Part shown: positions 26,525 through 35,154 of the stretch, piece after piece | How the letters are laid out: each line of letters begins with the position of its first letter | How positions within the stretch are numbered: position 1 is the stretch's first letter | Source: Iodobacter violaceini | GTDB lineage: Bacteria; Pseudomonadota; Gammaproteobacteria; Burkholderiales; Chitinibacteraceae | Direction: 5' to 3' | Length of the DNA stretch: 64,000 bases | NCBI RefSeq assembly: GCF_011601265.1 | Contig: NZ_JAAOLX010000005.1 | Coordinates: 310,001 to 374,000, forward strand | Position numbers and translations under genes: made by a program | The notes under the pieces: generated by a model | Told to the model about the DNA's origin: nothing | What the model saw: only the letters and a program-made list of their open reading frames with translations | The model's database searches: none

Positions 26525-27142
26525 TTATTTCAAGTAAATAGACCAACCTGTATCACTTGTACCAAGAGAATCACCATATGCATCCTTACGTCGTTTTCGA
26601 TAAATATTACGCTGATCTTGGATCAATAAATCATCCGGCTGAGTACATGCCAAAACTAATCCACATTGCAAAAAATGCAACCGATCCGGTTCAGAATTAG
26701 AGCTAAATACATACGCTCGCACATCATGAAAAGGACGGTGAGCAACAATATACAAAAAAGGATTTTCAAGTAACTTGGCATTAATCAATTGCAGCGTATT
26801 TGCATCAAATCGACCACATCGCCTCACTAATTGATCTGTATCTGCAAATTGTTTCGATGCTTTAGCGATTGTTTGAGTTAAATTAACCCGCAACACATCA
26901 AATGAAACTTTAGGTACGTCTAACCAACGTGGAATTTTCCCTCTGCACGTATCTTCTATATGTGAAGATAAACCTAATAACACTTCTCCCATAGTTTGAG
27001 AAAACTCAGCGACTTGCTCATGAGTTCCAATATACAGCGGCAAATCTGGATACGATCGCATTCCCTTCGGTGGCCAATGTGCATTACGCCATTTCCGAAA
27101 TAGCCCCTCCGGGCTTAAAGACGAGGTTTTTATATTTTCCAT
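26525..27142 (-). CDS. Hypothetical protein (205 aa)
   Basis: Soluble, no signal peptide. Conserved-looking blocks WRNAHWPPKGMRSYPDLPLYIG and the C-terminal RKDAYGDSLGTSDTGW. No family recognised; lies upstream of the nuclease in the same direction. Confidence 0.5.
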   Translation of the reverse strand: MENIKTSSLSPEGLFRKWRNAHWPPKGMRSYPDLPLYIGTHEQVAEFSQTMGEVLLGLSSHIEDTCRGKIPRWLDVPKVSFDVLRVNLTQTIAKASKQFADTDQLVRRCGRFDANTLQLINAKLLENPFLYIVAHRPFHDVRAYVFSSNSEPDRLHFLQCGLVLACTQPDDLLIQDQRNIYRKRRKDAYGDSLGTSDTGWSIYLK

Positions 27143-27296
27143 TTTTCAGTTTAGGCTATTTGCTTAAATCAAATAAGATGAAATAAATCATATCTGACCT
27201 TGTAAATGAAACAAGCTAAAAACAGCCAAACAACGCTGATTTCGATAATTTAATTATTCAGGGCTACGCTCTAACTACTCACGAAGAAAGACACGC

Positions 27297-27605
27297 TCAC
27301 TGGTGAACAATCACAGGCATATATCCATGCTTTAGCCGACGAGCACACTCTTTTCTCATGGCAGTAACCTGTTCCTGAACGGACTTCACAATAACAAGGC
27401 ATCGAGGCTTATTTGCAGACACATGCCCAATTCGTCCATTTCTGATCGTGAGCTCTAGCATGCCAAAGAGATCCGCCGGTAAGCACTCAATAATATAAAA
27501 ACGGAATCTGTTTCTCGAAGGATCAATGCTGTGCCACTCGATACATCGGGCGCTCTGCAGTTGATCCAAAAGCTGCTGATGCTCTTCACTTAGCTTCTGT
27601 GCCAT
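27297..27605 (-). CDS. Hypothetical protein (102 aa)
   Basis: Start at 27605 (MAQKLSEEHQQLLDQLQSAR) has AGGAG seven bases upstream. A longer frame adds a hydrophobic N-terminus without a good ribosome site. Soluble alpha/beta. Unknown. Confidence 0.5.
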   Translation of the reverse strand: MAQKLSEEHQQLLDQLQSARCIEWHSIDPSRNRFRFYIIECLPADLFGMLELTIRNGRIGHVSANKPRCLVIVKSVQEQVTAMRKECARRLKHGYMPVIVHQ

Positions 27606-27749
27606 TCCCACGCTCCTATAAAAGAAAACGCCAATAACTCCCAACAATAATATTTGTATGTTACACACTAAAATTTTATGTAAAATCAATATAGTTGCGT
27701 GTATCTTATGTCTACTAAAAAATATTGAAAATTATAGGGAAAGTGCCAA

Positions 27750-28400
27750 ATGAATATCTTGATCGGGAATTTAAAAGGAGGCGTTGGGACAACCACTCAT
27801 GCGACAAACATTGCGGTGAAACGGGCAAGCATTGGGCGTTCAGTTTTTTTAATAGATACATCGACGCTACTTAATGCAGACATGTGGTGCACCGCACGAT
27901 CAGAGAAGCACCCTGGTAAGGCAGAGATTGTAGGGGGGCCAAAATTTGGGACTGGAGTGAGTGGCCATATACAGCAGCTAGCACGGCATTACGATGATGT
28001 AGTGATCGATGCAGGCGGCTCTGAGACAGAAGAGTTTCGCCTAGCCCTAACACAGTGCCAATTGCTACTGGTTCCTTTCCGCTCCAGCCAGTTTGATCTC
28101 TGGGTGGTCAAGCGCATGGCCACGCTGCTAGAGGAAGCACAAAAGATCAATCCACTATTAAAGGCTCGCGCCTTCCTTAACTTAGTGAGCACTAATCCCA
28201 GTAGCCGCGATATCGACGAAGCTCGTGACCTATTTGCATCCGTGCACATGCAACTGCCGCTGCTAACTTCAAAAATAGGTGATCGCATTGCCTTTCGTCG
28301 TGCATCTGCAGAGGGACTAGGGATCACTGAGTACAAAGGGAAGGATAACAAAGCGCTAACAGAGTTTGAGGGATTCTATGCAGAGGCATTCCCGTCATGA
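27750..28400 (+). CDS. ParA/MinD-like protein lacking the P-loop lysine
   Basis: 216 residues of the deviant-Walker ParA type. The loop reads KGGVGTTT: the signature first Lys is kept but the canonical Lys of GKT is Thr. DDVVIDAGGS is the Walker B-like strand and VPFRSSQFDLW a later motif. The stop overlaps the next start (ATGA). Family members move DNA or cargo by ATP-dependent dimerisation. The missing Lys may abolish hydrolysis, so this could be a nucleotide-insensitive or degenerate version. Confidence 0.75.
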   Translation: MNILIGNLKGGVGTTTHATNIAVKRASIGRSVFLIDTSTLLNADMWCTARSEKHPGKAEIVGGPKFGTGVSGHIQQLARHYDDVVIDAGGSETEEFRLALTQCQLLLVPFRSSQFDLWVVKRMATLLEEAQKINPLLKARAFLNLVSTNPSSRDIDEARDLFASVHMQLPLLTSKIGDRIAFRRASAEGLGITEYKGKDNKALTEFEGFYAEAFPS

Positions 28401-28789
28401 ACACCGGCAAAGAAATTATTGAATTTGGCCCAGAAACTAAAGCGTCTTCTGAGGAAAATATCCCTGTCTGCCCACAACTCATTCAGCAGCTGGTGAGCGA
28501 TGCTGCCGATCAAGCGGTAGTTCAAACTCAAATCCAAACCGATTATGATTTTTTTGCCCAGTTAAGCCACAGAAATTTCACTAAAACACTGCCGCTGCGC
28601 GTCACACCAAGGCAGCAAGCTATGCTGGATTTTCATCTCGGAAAAAAAGTAGGGATTGCCGATCGCACTGCATTGTTCAGAATGCTACTTGACGCATATT
28701 TAAGACAAGCTTTCAAAAAAATACATGGAATTGACGCTGATGACCTTCTTCCTAAAGATTCTATTAGCAACTCACAAGCGCAGTACTGA
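28397..28789 (+). CDS. Probable ParA partner, DNA-binding protein
   Basis: 130 residues, overlapping the ParA-like gene by four bases. The first half is acidic/disordered. The second half (TLPLRVTPRQQAMLDFHLGK, then RTALFRMLLDAYLRQAF) has the strand-helix-helix form of a ribbon-helix-helix protein. A small centromere-binding partner is the natural role; not proven. Confidence 0.55.
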   Translation: MNTGKEIIEFGPETKASSEENIPVCPQLIQQLVSDAADQAVVQTQIQTDYDFFAQLSHRNFTKTLPLRVTPRQQAMLDFHLGKKVGIADRTALFRMLLDAYLRQAFKKIHGIDADDLLPKDSISNSQAQY

Positions 28790-28819
28790 GTGAAATTAAC
28801 TGGAAATGAGTAAACGATA

Positions 28820-30046
28820 ATGAGTAATGCGGACCCAATATATCTTGCCGCCCTAAAAAAGATTGCTGCCCAGCAAGAATATGCTGTTCAAGTCGCAGAC
28901 ATACTTCGAATTCGGCAGACTCGTATTAGTAAAACGAGCAGTGAGGCACGGCTGTTTACGTATCACCCTGTCAGGTATTCCATACTGCGAAAAGATCCAT
29001 TATGGAGAGTTATTGATGATGCAATTGCCTATGGATTCTCTGAGGCACTAATCAGTACAAGTGAGCGGATATTGGATTTATATCTTGATGGACTCATTAA
29101 CCTCAGTACTGAAGATTCCAATGTATATTCAGGCTCGGAGATCGAAGAAATTCTTCGATCGGAGGGATCAGGCGATGCGGATAGTCTTGGGCAAGCAGAG
29201 CAGATGTGGTATGAAAATGGCGAGCAGATATTTGATCTCAGTCAGATATCATCTTTGTTTAGCGAAACGAATGCTAGCGAAGTACCGCTATCTGCGATCA
29301 AGTTTCCTTATCAGTCATTCTACCTGTACTGGGGTGCTCATCTCGAAATTCCTAGCCCAAACCCTTGCCGATATATCGATGGCTGCTATGTGGCACATAT
29401 TCAGGATGGCCCCCTTGAGAATTCACTAGACATTGTTTTCACATCGTCATTAACGAAAGACTTTCCTTGGGACAAATGCTCACTGCTATGTAATCTGGCG
29501 CATGACGCTGAGGGGGCCTTAGGCATGGTGGAATTTCTGCATCCGGCAGAAAACAATAATAAGGAGCTCACTTTCGGAGACTTATATGACAACCTTAATG
29601 AAAAGAGCCACTACCCTAAACCCCAAGAGGACAAATGGGCTCCCGTTCTTAGCCGTGCATTGAGTATGGCCGCTAATTGCCTGTGTTATTTGTCGGCAGA
29701 AAACGCAGAAGTGGAATCTGGCTACCCAAGTGAAGCTCCAGCTCGACTGGTACAGCAAACCGATAGCATCAAACAGAAAGACCGTGATCGCGCTAAGAGC
29801 AAGCTTGCCTCCTTGGGCTTTCGTCGGATTCACCTTTGTGGCCGAGCCTTGGCAGAGAAGATGGGGTTATCTCTTAATTTGGCCAACATGCCTACGCACT
29901 GGCGGCGTGGCCACTGGCGCAAACAACGGTACGGTGAAAAACTGGCAAAAACTAAAATTATTTGGTTGCCTGGTGTATTGGTAAATGCTGAGAAAGGCTC
30001 AGCAGCCGGTGGTCATCTATATATCGCAGATGGCTATGATGCTTGA
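28820..30046 (+). CDS. Hypothetical protein with C-terminal HWRRGHWR motif (possible AcrVA2-like)
   Basis: 408 residues. The C-terminus carries MPTHWRRGHWRKQRYGEKLA and IIWLPGVLVN. This tail recurs in a family of phage and mobile-element proteins, some of which I recall being annotated as AcrVA2-like anti-CRISPR proteins. That recollection is unverified and AcrVA2 itself is shorter. Otherwise acidic, soluble. Third gene of the plus-strand ParA unit. Confidence 0.45.
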   Translation: MSNADPIYLAALKKIAAQQEYAVQVADILRIRQTRISKTSSEARLFTYHPVRYSILRKDPLWRVIDDAIAYGFSEALISTSERILDLYLDGLINLSTEDSNVYSGSEIEEILRSEGSGDADSLGQAEQMWYENGEQIFDLSQISSLFSETNASEVPLSAIKFPYQSFYLYWGAHLEIPSPNPCRYIDGCYVAHIQDGPLENSLDIVFTSSLTKDFPWDKCSLLCNLAHDAEGALGMVEFLHPAENNNKELTFGDLYDNLNEKSHYPKPQEDKWAPVLSRALSMAANCLCYLSAENAEVESGYPSEAPARLVQQTDSIKQKDRDRAKSKLASLGFRRIHLCGRALAEKMGLSLNLANMPTHWRRGHWRKQRYGEKLAKTKIIWLPGVLVNAEKGSAAGGHLYIADGYDA

Positions 30047-30284
30047 TTCCCTTCCTATTAAAAACCGAATTACTCAGCCGATGCCAAGAGATGTTCGCGC
30101 TGCGCGTGAACTTGCTGGATCATCTCAGACTCAAGCAGCTGCATTGATTTCCCCCCAGCAGAAAAGGCGGGACAACCAAAATAGCCGATTTGGAGAAATC
30201 CATCGGCGGTTTTTCTTTGTCCGTTGGCTTTCATGCTCAGGCTCGTCAAACGAAGGTGTTGATACAATATTCCTGAAGATTTAA
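30036..30284 (+). pseudogene. Truncated or frameshifted helix-turn-helix remnant
   Basis: Begins inside the end of the previous gene (ATGATG at 30036). MPRDVRAARELAGSSQTQAAALI is the first half of an XRE-type helix-turn-helix, but the expected recognition helix is absent. The frame then runs through a C6 tract into unrelated sequence. Probably a broken regulator. Confidence 0.4.
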
Positions 30285-30391
30285 GTTGTGCAGAGGTTTC
30301 CTAAAAGATACGCCTCGCAATAGAAACAAAACAGCCAGTTCATAGTAATGAACTGGCTCTGGTCATGATGTTACAAAACTACCGATTCTAA

Positions 30392-31666
30392 TTACTGATT
30401 CTGGCTCAGTAACTTTGCTACTTCGGTCATGCCAGCATCCAGAGCATCAAGCAAGATACGCCGTGGTTTGCAATCGTCGTAGCCACGCTCAACGATGATG
30501 CGGGCCTGTGACAGCACCTCCAGACGCTCGGCATCCGTTTTGCAGAGGGGTGATCTCTGCGGGCCATAGTATAAGTCATACACCACATCAGGGTGCTCAT
30601 GCTTATGCTCCCGAATCACCCATTCATTTAGGCTGGAACGGGCACGTAATAACTTCATACTCACCCGAGACATAAAGCCAGAACTGAGCGCTTGCATGAG
30701 GGGGCTAAGCTGCAGATGCAGTTCAAACGGCATTGCTTTTTTGGGACGCCATTCAGAAGGAATGCCGGCAGTACCGCCGTATGGCACGGCACCTTTGTAC
30801 TCTCGCCAGGATGGCCCGGGGCGAGGGCGACGCGGCCTCGCATCAGCCTGGCGATTCGGACTAATAAAATCGTCGTTGTATGGAGCAGTCTCATGTGGCC
30901 ATGATTCCGGAACGGGAACGGGAGCAACGCTCGCCAAGATCGTTGAGATACGCTGCAACAGCTCGGCGTTATCACCAATCAGACGTGGCAGACACTCGCC
31001 CGGAAAGTAGATGCCCTGCCAGTCAGGTGCTTTTTCGAGCAAGTTATTGTACCCAAGCCAGCCTTGTCGCTCCCCAGCGACGTTACGCAGGGCTGGGGCA
31101 TACGGTTCATCGAGCACCAGGCTGGAGCCGGTAAGCGGATCGAACCATTGCGATTGATGATCGCGCCCAGGTATGTTGGTAATTAGGCTGAGTCGATCAC
31201 GTTGCTTCTGAGTAGTAACCGGCTGCAAGCCAGTGGCCTCAATGAAGCGCAGGCCGCGTGCAGCGGTCAACAGCAAATCTCTGGCCGCATCCTGCCCTAT
31301 GACATCTAAGCGGTGCTCCAGGTGATCGTTATATTCCATGCGGAAACCATGCAGACCCCGACAATAGGCGACACGATGTTTGGCAACAATTTCCGGAAGG
31401 GGCCGGTTGAGGTCGACGCGCCACATCTCACGGCCTGCACGCAGTTCACCTGGGTCGCGATGTGGGATGTGCCAGTGCACAGTCAGATATACAGGAAAAA
31501 GTGGTCGTTTGACCTGTCTTCGAGCATGCACAAAGTTCTCATAGCCAGCCTGTCGGCTGGCCACATCGAGAGCAATGGTGTGGGAGATTTTCTGCTCGCG
31601 GCTGATTTTTTTGGCAAGCTGCTTTATGCCGTCAAGAGTAGACGGTCGAATGCTGGCGATATTCAT
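30392..31666 (-). CDS. DUF5623-like conserved protein
   Basis: 424 residues. The N-terminus (IASIRPSTLDGIKQLAKKIS, then LDVASRQAGYENFVHARRQV) matches what I remember of DUF5623 proteins found on gammaproteobacterial genomic islands. Function unknown. GC-richer than its neighbours, and alone on the minus strand between the ParA unit and noncoding RNA copy 2. Confidence 0.55.
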   Translation of the reverse strand: MNIASIRPSTLDGIKQLAKKISREQKISHTIALDVASRQAGYENFVHARRQVKRPLFPVYLTVHWHIPHRDPGELRAGREMWRVDLNRPLPEIVAKHRVAYCRGLHGFRMEYNDHLEHRLDVIGQDAARDLLLTAARGLRFIEATGLQPVTTQKQRDRLSLITNIPGRDHQSQWFDPLTGSSLVLDEPYAPALRNVAGERQGWLGYNNLLEKAPDWQGIYFPGECLPRLIGDNAELLQRISTILASVAPVPVPESWPHETAPYNDDFISPNRQADARPRRPRPGPSWREYKGAVPYGGTAGIPSEWRPKKAMPFELHLQLSPLMQALSSGFMSRVSMKLLRARSSLNEWVIREHKHEHPDVVYDLYYGPQRSPLCKTDAERLEVLSQARIIVERGYDDCKPRRILLDALDAGMTEVAKLLSQNQ

Positions 31667-31769
31667 ACTTTCAATCCTATCGGCCTAGTCCGCAGTGTTA
31701 CCGTCGCCACCGCTATAGGCCGGGATAGAAGTATCGGCCAAAATACGTTACAAACACTGCTCTAGGAGC

Positions 31770-32077
31770 TTCGGAAGACGGTATCGGGCTTGTGTCAAGC
31801 GCAAGCAGAAATTAGCAGCTTCATCGGGCGGAGTCAACTGCCGCAGGCAGGACGAAAAACGCCTATGCAAAGGCAGTATTTGTAATTTTCAGATACAACC
31901 AAAGGTATAAAGACCAGTTTACATCGTGATTCTTGGACAGCATATGAGGCGCTGGCCAAGATAGCCAATGAGGTGGCGGCTCAACAACAAACGTGGCCCT
32001 TTCTGCTAATGCAAGAAGTAGGCATAAAAGAATCATACGTAGTAAATTTTAGTCATTGATTGCTAAATAAGGACTAC
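31770..32077. other. Intergenic region without a gene
   Basis: No convincing reading frame. Short fragments such as a frame reading AYEALAKIANEVAA (about 31945-31990) look like remnants. Confidence 0.4.
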
Positions 32078-32107
32078 TTGACAGCCCACATCGGCTCAAG
32101 CTAATGT
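32078..32107 (+). promoter_or_regulatory. Sigma70-type promoter of noncoding RNA copy 2
   Basis: TTGACA at 32078-32083 and TAATGT at 32102-32107, spacer 18, identical boxes to copy 1 although the spacer sequence differs. Confidence 0.7.
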
Positions 32108-32113
32108 AATGAC

Positions 32114-32445
32114 TCATACCCTATCTTTTTCGCTTTATACGACGTGCGAGCTGGCCACGGATAGACACACAGCAAGGACTCTCTATAGTCCCTATTCAAA
32201 ATCTTGTGCTTTCTGCAAGTTCGACATCTTTGGTACAGATGTGTGATTTCAACCTGATCCTTGCCGCTTTACCTCGGCACTCCCTTCTACCCAAGTAAGA
32301 CCATCCCCACGCATTTTTAATGCACTTGGATGGCTTTGGCACGTCTTGTTTCGCTTAAGACCGCCTGCGGCCACGAAACCTACTCTCATCGCACATTGCG
32401 CATTAAAAATCACCCGGATTGCACTAATCTCCCGGTGATTTTTTT
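32114..32445 (+). ncRNA. Candidate structured noncoding RNA, copy 2 (about 332 nt)
   Basis: Paralog of copy 1 with the same helices; differences fall mostly in loops. It terminates at ATCACC...GGTGAT plus seven T. Downstream, CGAGAA and TTCTCG arms lie within a 30-base hairpin that is also kept in copy 1, so a longer read-through form is possible. Confidence 0.7.
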
Positions 32446-32602
32446 GCGTGTCGTCATGAGAGCATCCGCCAGGCTGCCGAGAACCTTGTTCTCGCAGTCT
32501 GGCCATCAATTCTAGTGTCCGCTTCAGGTGAGCACTGAAAACCTGCCGCTATGCATTTAGAGGCATTCAAAAGGCCTTGTAGCCCCAACCAAAGGTGACT
32601 TC

Positions 32603-32893
32603 ATGAACCCTGATCAAAAGAAACAACTCCTTTTAGGTTTATTAAAATGGGCATCAGTATTTTTACTACCATTTATATGGCCGCTATTAAGAGGAAAATA
32701 TAAACTCGGATTTATTTTACTAATAGCATCCTCTTTTGGATTTTGGGTAATAGCGGCCACGTCATTTTTCGGCATTTATTACGCATTTTTTTATAAAGAA
32801 ACACGCTCAATTAATGGTACAAATCATCGTGACAATTATGATGATAATATAAATATTTCTAGGAATTCAAAACGTAAAACCGTTAATTCTTAG
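32603..32893 (+). CDS. Small membrane protein (96 aa)
   Basis: Two hydrophobic segments (about residues 12-30 and 36-62) then a polar Asn/Arg-rich tail. Unknown; predicted inner membrane. Confidence 0.5.
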   Translation: MNPDQKKQLLLGLLKWASVFLLPFIWPLLRGKYKLGFILLIASSFGFWVIAATSFFGIYYAFFYKETRSINGTNHRDNYDDNINISRNSKRKTVNS

Positions 32894-32901
32894 CAATTAA
32901 A

Positions 32902-32982
32902 CTCGCAACCTACTTCGGTAGGTTGCACCCCTATGTTAACCAACGACATAGGAGTGCAACCTACCAACCAGGAGTAGACAAT
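32902..32982 (+). promoter_or_regulatory. Leader with competing hairpins
   Basis: CAACCTAC (32906-32913) pairs with GTAGGTTG (32918-32925) around a UUCG-type tetraloop. The same GTAGGTTGCAC can instead pair with GTGCAACCTAC (32954-32964) as part of a long stem that includes CCTATGT/ACATAGG. The two folds exclude each other just before the ribosome site of the 57-aa gene. Confidence 0.55.
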
Positions 32983-33156
32983 ATGAACACATGCGAGGCA
33001 ACAACACTACAAAAGAAGACAAAGGCAACAATTAGTAATGCCAAAGACTTTAATGCGTGGTGTAAAAAATTCGGCATTTTTGATGCCGCAACCCAAGCCC
33101 GTGATGCAGGTGTAGATGTGCTAACTTGCTTGAACTGGCTAAAAAGTACTCATTAA
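32983..33156 (+). CDS. Small hypothetical protein (57 aa)
   Basis: Start at 32983 with AGGAGT upstream. KATISNAKDFNAWCKKFGIF followed by VLTCLNWLKSTH; helical. Located downstream of the competing-hairpin leader and closed by a hairpin terminator. Confidence 0.55.
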   Translation: MNTCEATTLQKKTKATISNAKDFNAWCKKFGIFDAATQARDAGVDVLTCLNWLKSTH

Positions 33157-33161
33157 AAACG

Positions 33162-33206
33162 ATCCAGTGTTGTTCCCTAACAATAATGAAACAACACTGG
33201 ATTTTC
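33162..33206 (+). terminator. Probable intrinsic terminator
   Basis: ATCCAGTGTTGTT/AACAACACTGGAT 13-base stem followed by TTTTCC. The T-run forms the start of leader RNA copy 2, as seen for copy 1 after bet. Confidence 0.7.
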
Positions 33207-33386
33207 CTAAGTAAGACAATAAACTTTATTTAGGAAAATTAATTCTTCCTTTGCCCAATTGGGGACGCGACCTGAACGTCGGAAGAAACGCAGTAGGAGC
33301 TTTTTTGCTCAGTCATATCCAGTTTTACAATTACCTTCATCACTTCAATCCCAACGGGAACATCCTCCCGTTTCGGGCTGATGTTC
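33201..33386 (+). ncRNA. Structured leader RNA motif, copy 2
   Basis: Same arrangement as at 20388-20558: TTTTCCT/AGGAAAA; TTCTTCC/GGAAGAA enclosing CCCAA/TTGGGG and the invariant GCGACCTGAACGTC; GGAGC/GCTC; AACGGGA/TCCCGTT with a loop GAACATC that can pair with GATGTTC as a pseudoknot. Several helices differ in base identity from copy 1 but keep pairing. Confidence 0.65.
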
Positions 33387-33413
33387 TCTCTTAACTATTC
33401 AAGAGGAAACATC

Positions 33414-33479
33414 GTGATTTCTATTTATTTCCCTCCCGTTTTTATAAACATCTTATCCAATTTTGGTCTTTCTTATTGA
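33414..33479 (+). CDS. Possible 21-residue leader peptide before primase
   Basis: GTG-initiated frame MISIYFPPVFINILSNFGLS plus one Tyr, with AAGAGG about six bases upstream. It sits directly after the structured leader and 35 bases before the primase start. Confidence 0.4.
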   Translation: MISIYFPPVFINILSNFGLSY

Positions 33480-33514
33480 CCTTTTAATTTTTTATTAAAT
33501 ATCAGGAGAAGCAA

Positions 33515-34576
33515 ATGGGTAACGATAGTTCAATAGAAATGTATAAAGAACGGATAAAAAATACCATATCCCTAGCCAACGGGCATTGGTTATTTATCCT
33601 TGATCGCTTGGGCATTGATAAAAAATATTTGTCTGGTTCTAATACAGCTTGCCCTGTATGCAAAGGAACAGATCGTTTTCAATTTCATGATAGAAATGAG
33701 AATGGGGATTGGTTTTGTCGTAAAGCAGGCGGCCACAGTCAAAGTGGTAACGGCTTTAATTTACTCATGGAATCATATGGCTGGAGCTTTCATGAAGCAC
33801 TGGTTGAAGTCGAAAAAACAATTCAATGCAATAGTTACCGCACTGAATTGAAAAGATCCATTTCTCATTCAACTCAATTAAAAGAGAAACAAGATGCAGC
33901 TGAAAAGATCCAGAAGATTCTAAAGTCCTCATTTCCGTTTGAGAAAAATGATCCAGTAGGCCGGTACTTAAAAGCGCGAGGCTATGAAGGGGTTGCAGAT
34001 AAGTGCGACTTTCTTTTCCATCCTTCTTTGGCTTATTGGGAAAAGCAAGGCTCCCAGTTTGTTAAGTTGGGCACCTATCCAGCAATGATCGCCAAAGTAG
34101 TCAACACCCAAGGCGAAATCATAAGTCTCCATAGATTATGGCTCACACCCGAAGGAAAAAAAGCCCCAGTCCCATGCCAAAAAAAATCAATGCCTCCGAT
34201 CGGTGGTTCAATGAAAGGCTGCTCAATACAGCTTTTTAAACCCGATAGTGGTCCCTTAGTTCTTGCGACGGGCATTGAAACATCGCTAGGTGCAGCAGCA
34301 TTAACACAGCGGCCAGCATGGGCAACCATGTCTGACGCAATGCTGGGATCCGTCATCCTCCCAAGTCATACCACCGAAGTATGGGTATTTGGTGATAGCG
34401 ACTTCCCCTGCACAAATAGTAATAACCCAGGAAAAGATGCGGCCATAAAAGCTGCTCAAACTTATCGTGACCAAGGTAAAAAAGTTCGTTTATTTTTACC
34501 GCAAACACCAGGTTTAGATTTCGATGATGTTTGGCAAACAGGGCAATATAGCCAGCAAAACAAAATTGCTGCGTAA
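33515..34576 (+). CDS. Zinc-binding TOPRIM DNA primase
   Basis: 353 residues. N-terminal zinc-binding module (CPVC at about 42, then FCRKAGGHSQSGNGFNLL). The C-terminal TOPRIM half carries LVLATGIETSLGAA (catalytic Glu) and VWVFGDSDFPC (D-x-D). This layout is that of P4-alpha/plasmid-type primases without a helicase domain. It would prime lagging-strand synthesis after transfer or during replication of the element. AGGAG lies eight bases upstream of the ATG. Confidence 0.88.
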   Translation: MGNDSSIEMYKERIKNTISLANGHWLFILDRLGIDKKYLSGSNTACPVCKGTDRFQFHDRNENGDWFCRKAGGHSQSGNGFNLLMESYGWSFHEALVEVEKTIQCNSYRTELKRSISHSTQLKEKQDAAEKIQKILKSSFPFEKNDPVGRYLKARGYEGVADKCDFLFHPSLAYWEKQGSQFVKLGTYPAMIAKVVNTQGEIISLHRLWLTPEGKKAPVPCQKKSMPPIGGSMKGCSIQLFKPDSGPLVLATGIETSLGAAALTQRPAWATMSDAMLGSVILPSHTTEVWVFGDSDFPCTNSNNPGKDAAIKAAQTYRDQGKKVRLFLPQTPGLDFDDVWQTGQYSQQNKIAA

Positions 34577-34645
34577 CTATTGCCAAGAATTGATTTCACA
34601 CCTCCTTTATTCTCAACTCAATATGCTCTTACATAGAGGTAATAA

Positions 34646-34792
34646 ATGAACAATCAGCCCAACCAAAGTCTCTCACAACGCCAACAGAGCCCACAGAAAA
34701 GTCATGATCATATGAGCTTAATGAGTTATCTCGAGGAAGAGCGTCAGCGAGAGCTACACAAAATTTACAGTAAACGCCCGGATAAACGTTAA
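34646..34792 (+). CDS. Small hypothetical protein (48 aa)
   Basis: ATG at 34646 with AGAGG upstream. Gln/Ser-rich start, then SYLEEERQRELHKIYSKRPD, charged helix. Likely cotranscribed with the primase. Confidence 0.5.
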   Translation: MNNQPNQSLSQRQQSPQKSHDHMSLMSYLEEERQRELHKIYSKRPDKR

Positions 34793-34802
34793 GAGCAGAT
34801 TA

Positions 34803-34994
34803 ATGACTCAAGCAATAACAATTTATCTTTCATCACGTCCTTTATTCCCTGTTGAGGGAATAAAGGACGGATTTGGCGAAATTAGAATTGGATCTGTTTC
34901 TGGTTGGGATTTTTCTCGCCCACTCACTAAAAATGAAATTGCAAAAATTGAGTATCCTGAAATAGTTTCAGTGGATATGAAAATTACACCATAA
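34803..34994 (+). CDS. Small hypothetical protein (63 aa)
   Basis: MTQAITIYLSSRPLFPVEGI and a second strand-rich half. Eleven bases after the previous stop; weak ribosome site. Unknown. Confidence 0.5.
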   Translation: MTQAITIYLSSRPLFPVEGIKDGFGEIRIGSVSGWDFSRPLTKNEIAKIEYPEIVSVDMKITP

Positions 34995-35098
34995 TCATTT
35001 TTGACTAATTAATATTTCATCTTCCCAACAGGGCATATTTGCCTGTTGGTGAATATGCCCACTTCCATCAAGAAGTCAACACAACACCTAAGACAATA

Positions 35099-35137
35099 AA
35101 AACCCTCGACAGCACAAAGCTGATCGAGGGTTTTTTA
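35099..35137. terminator. Bidirectional intrinsic terminator
   Basis: CCCTCGA/TCGAGGG stem, A-run before and six T after. Separates the primase unit from the convergent StbB-like gene. Confidence 0.85.
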
Positions 35138-35154
35138 TGATATAAAAGATACTT

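Larger units (their letters stand above)
32078..32552. repeat. Long inverted repeat, right arm
   Basis: Reverse complement of 23236-23717 with scattered substitutions. Contains the promoter, noncoding RNA, terminator and a conserved long hairpin beyond it. Confidence 0.9.
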
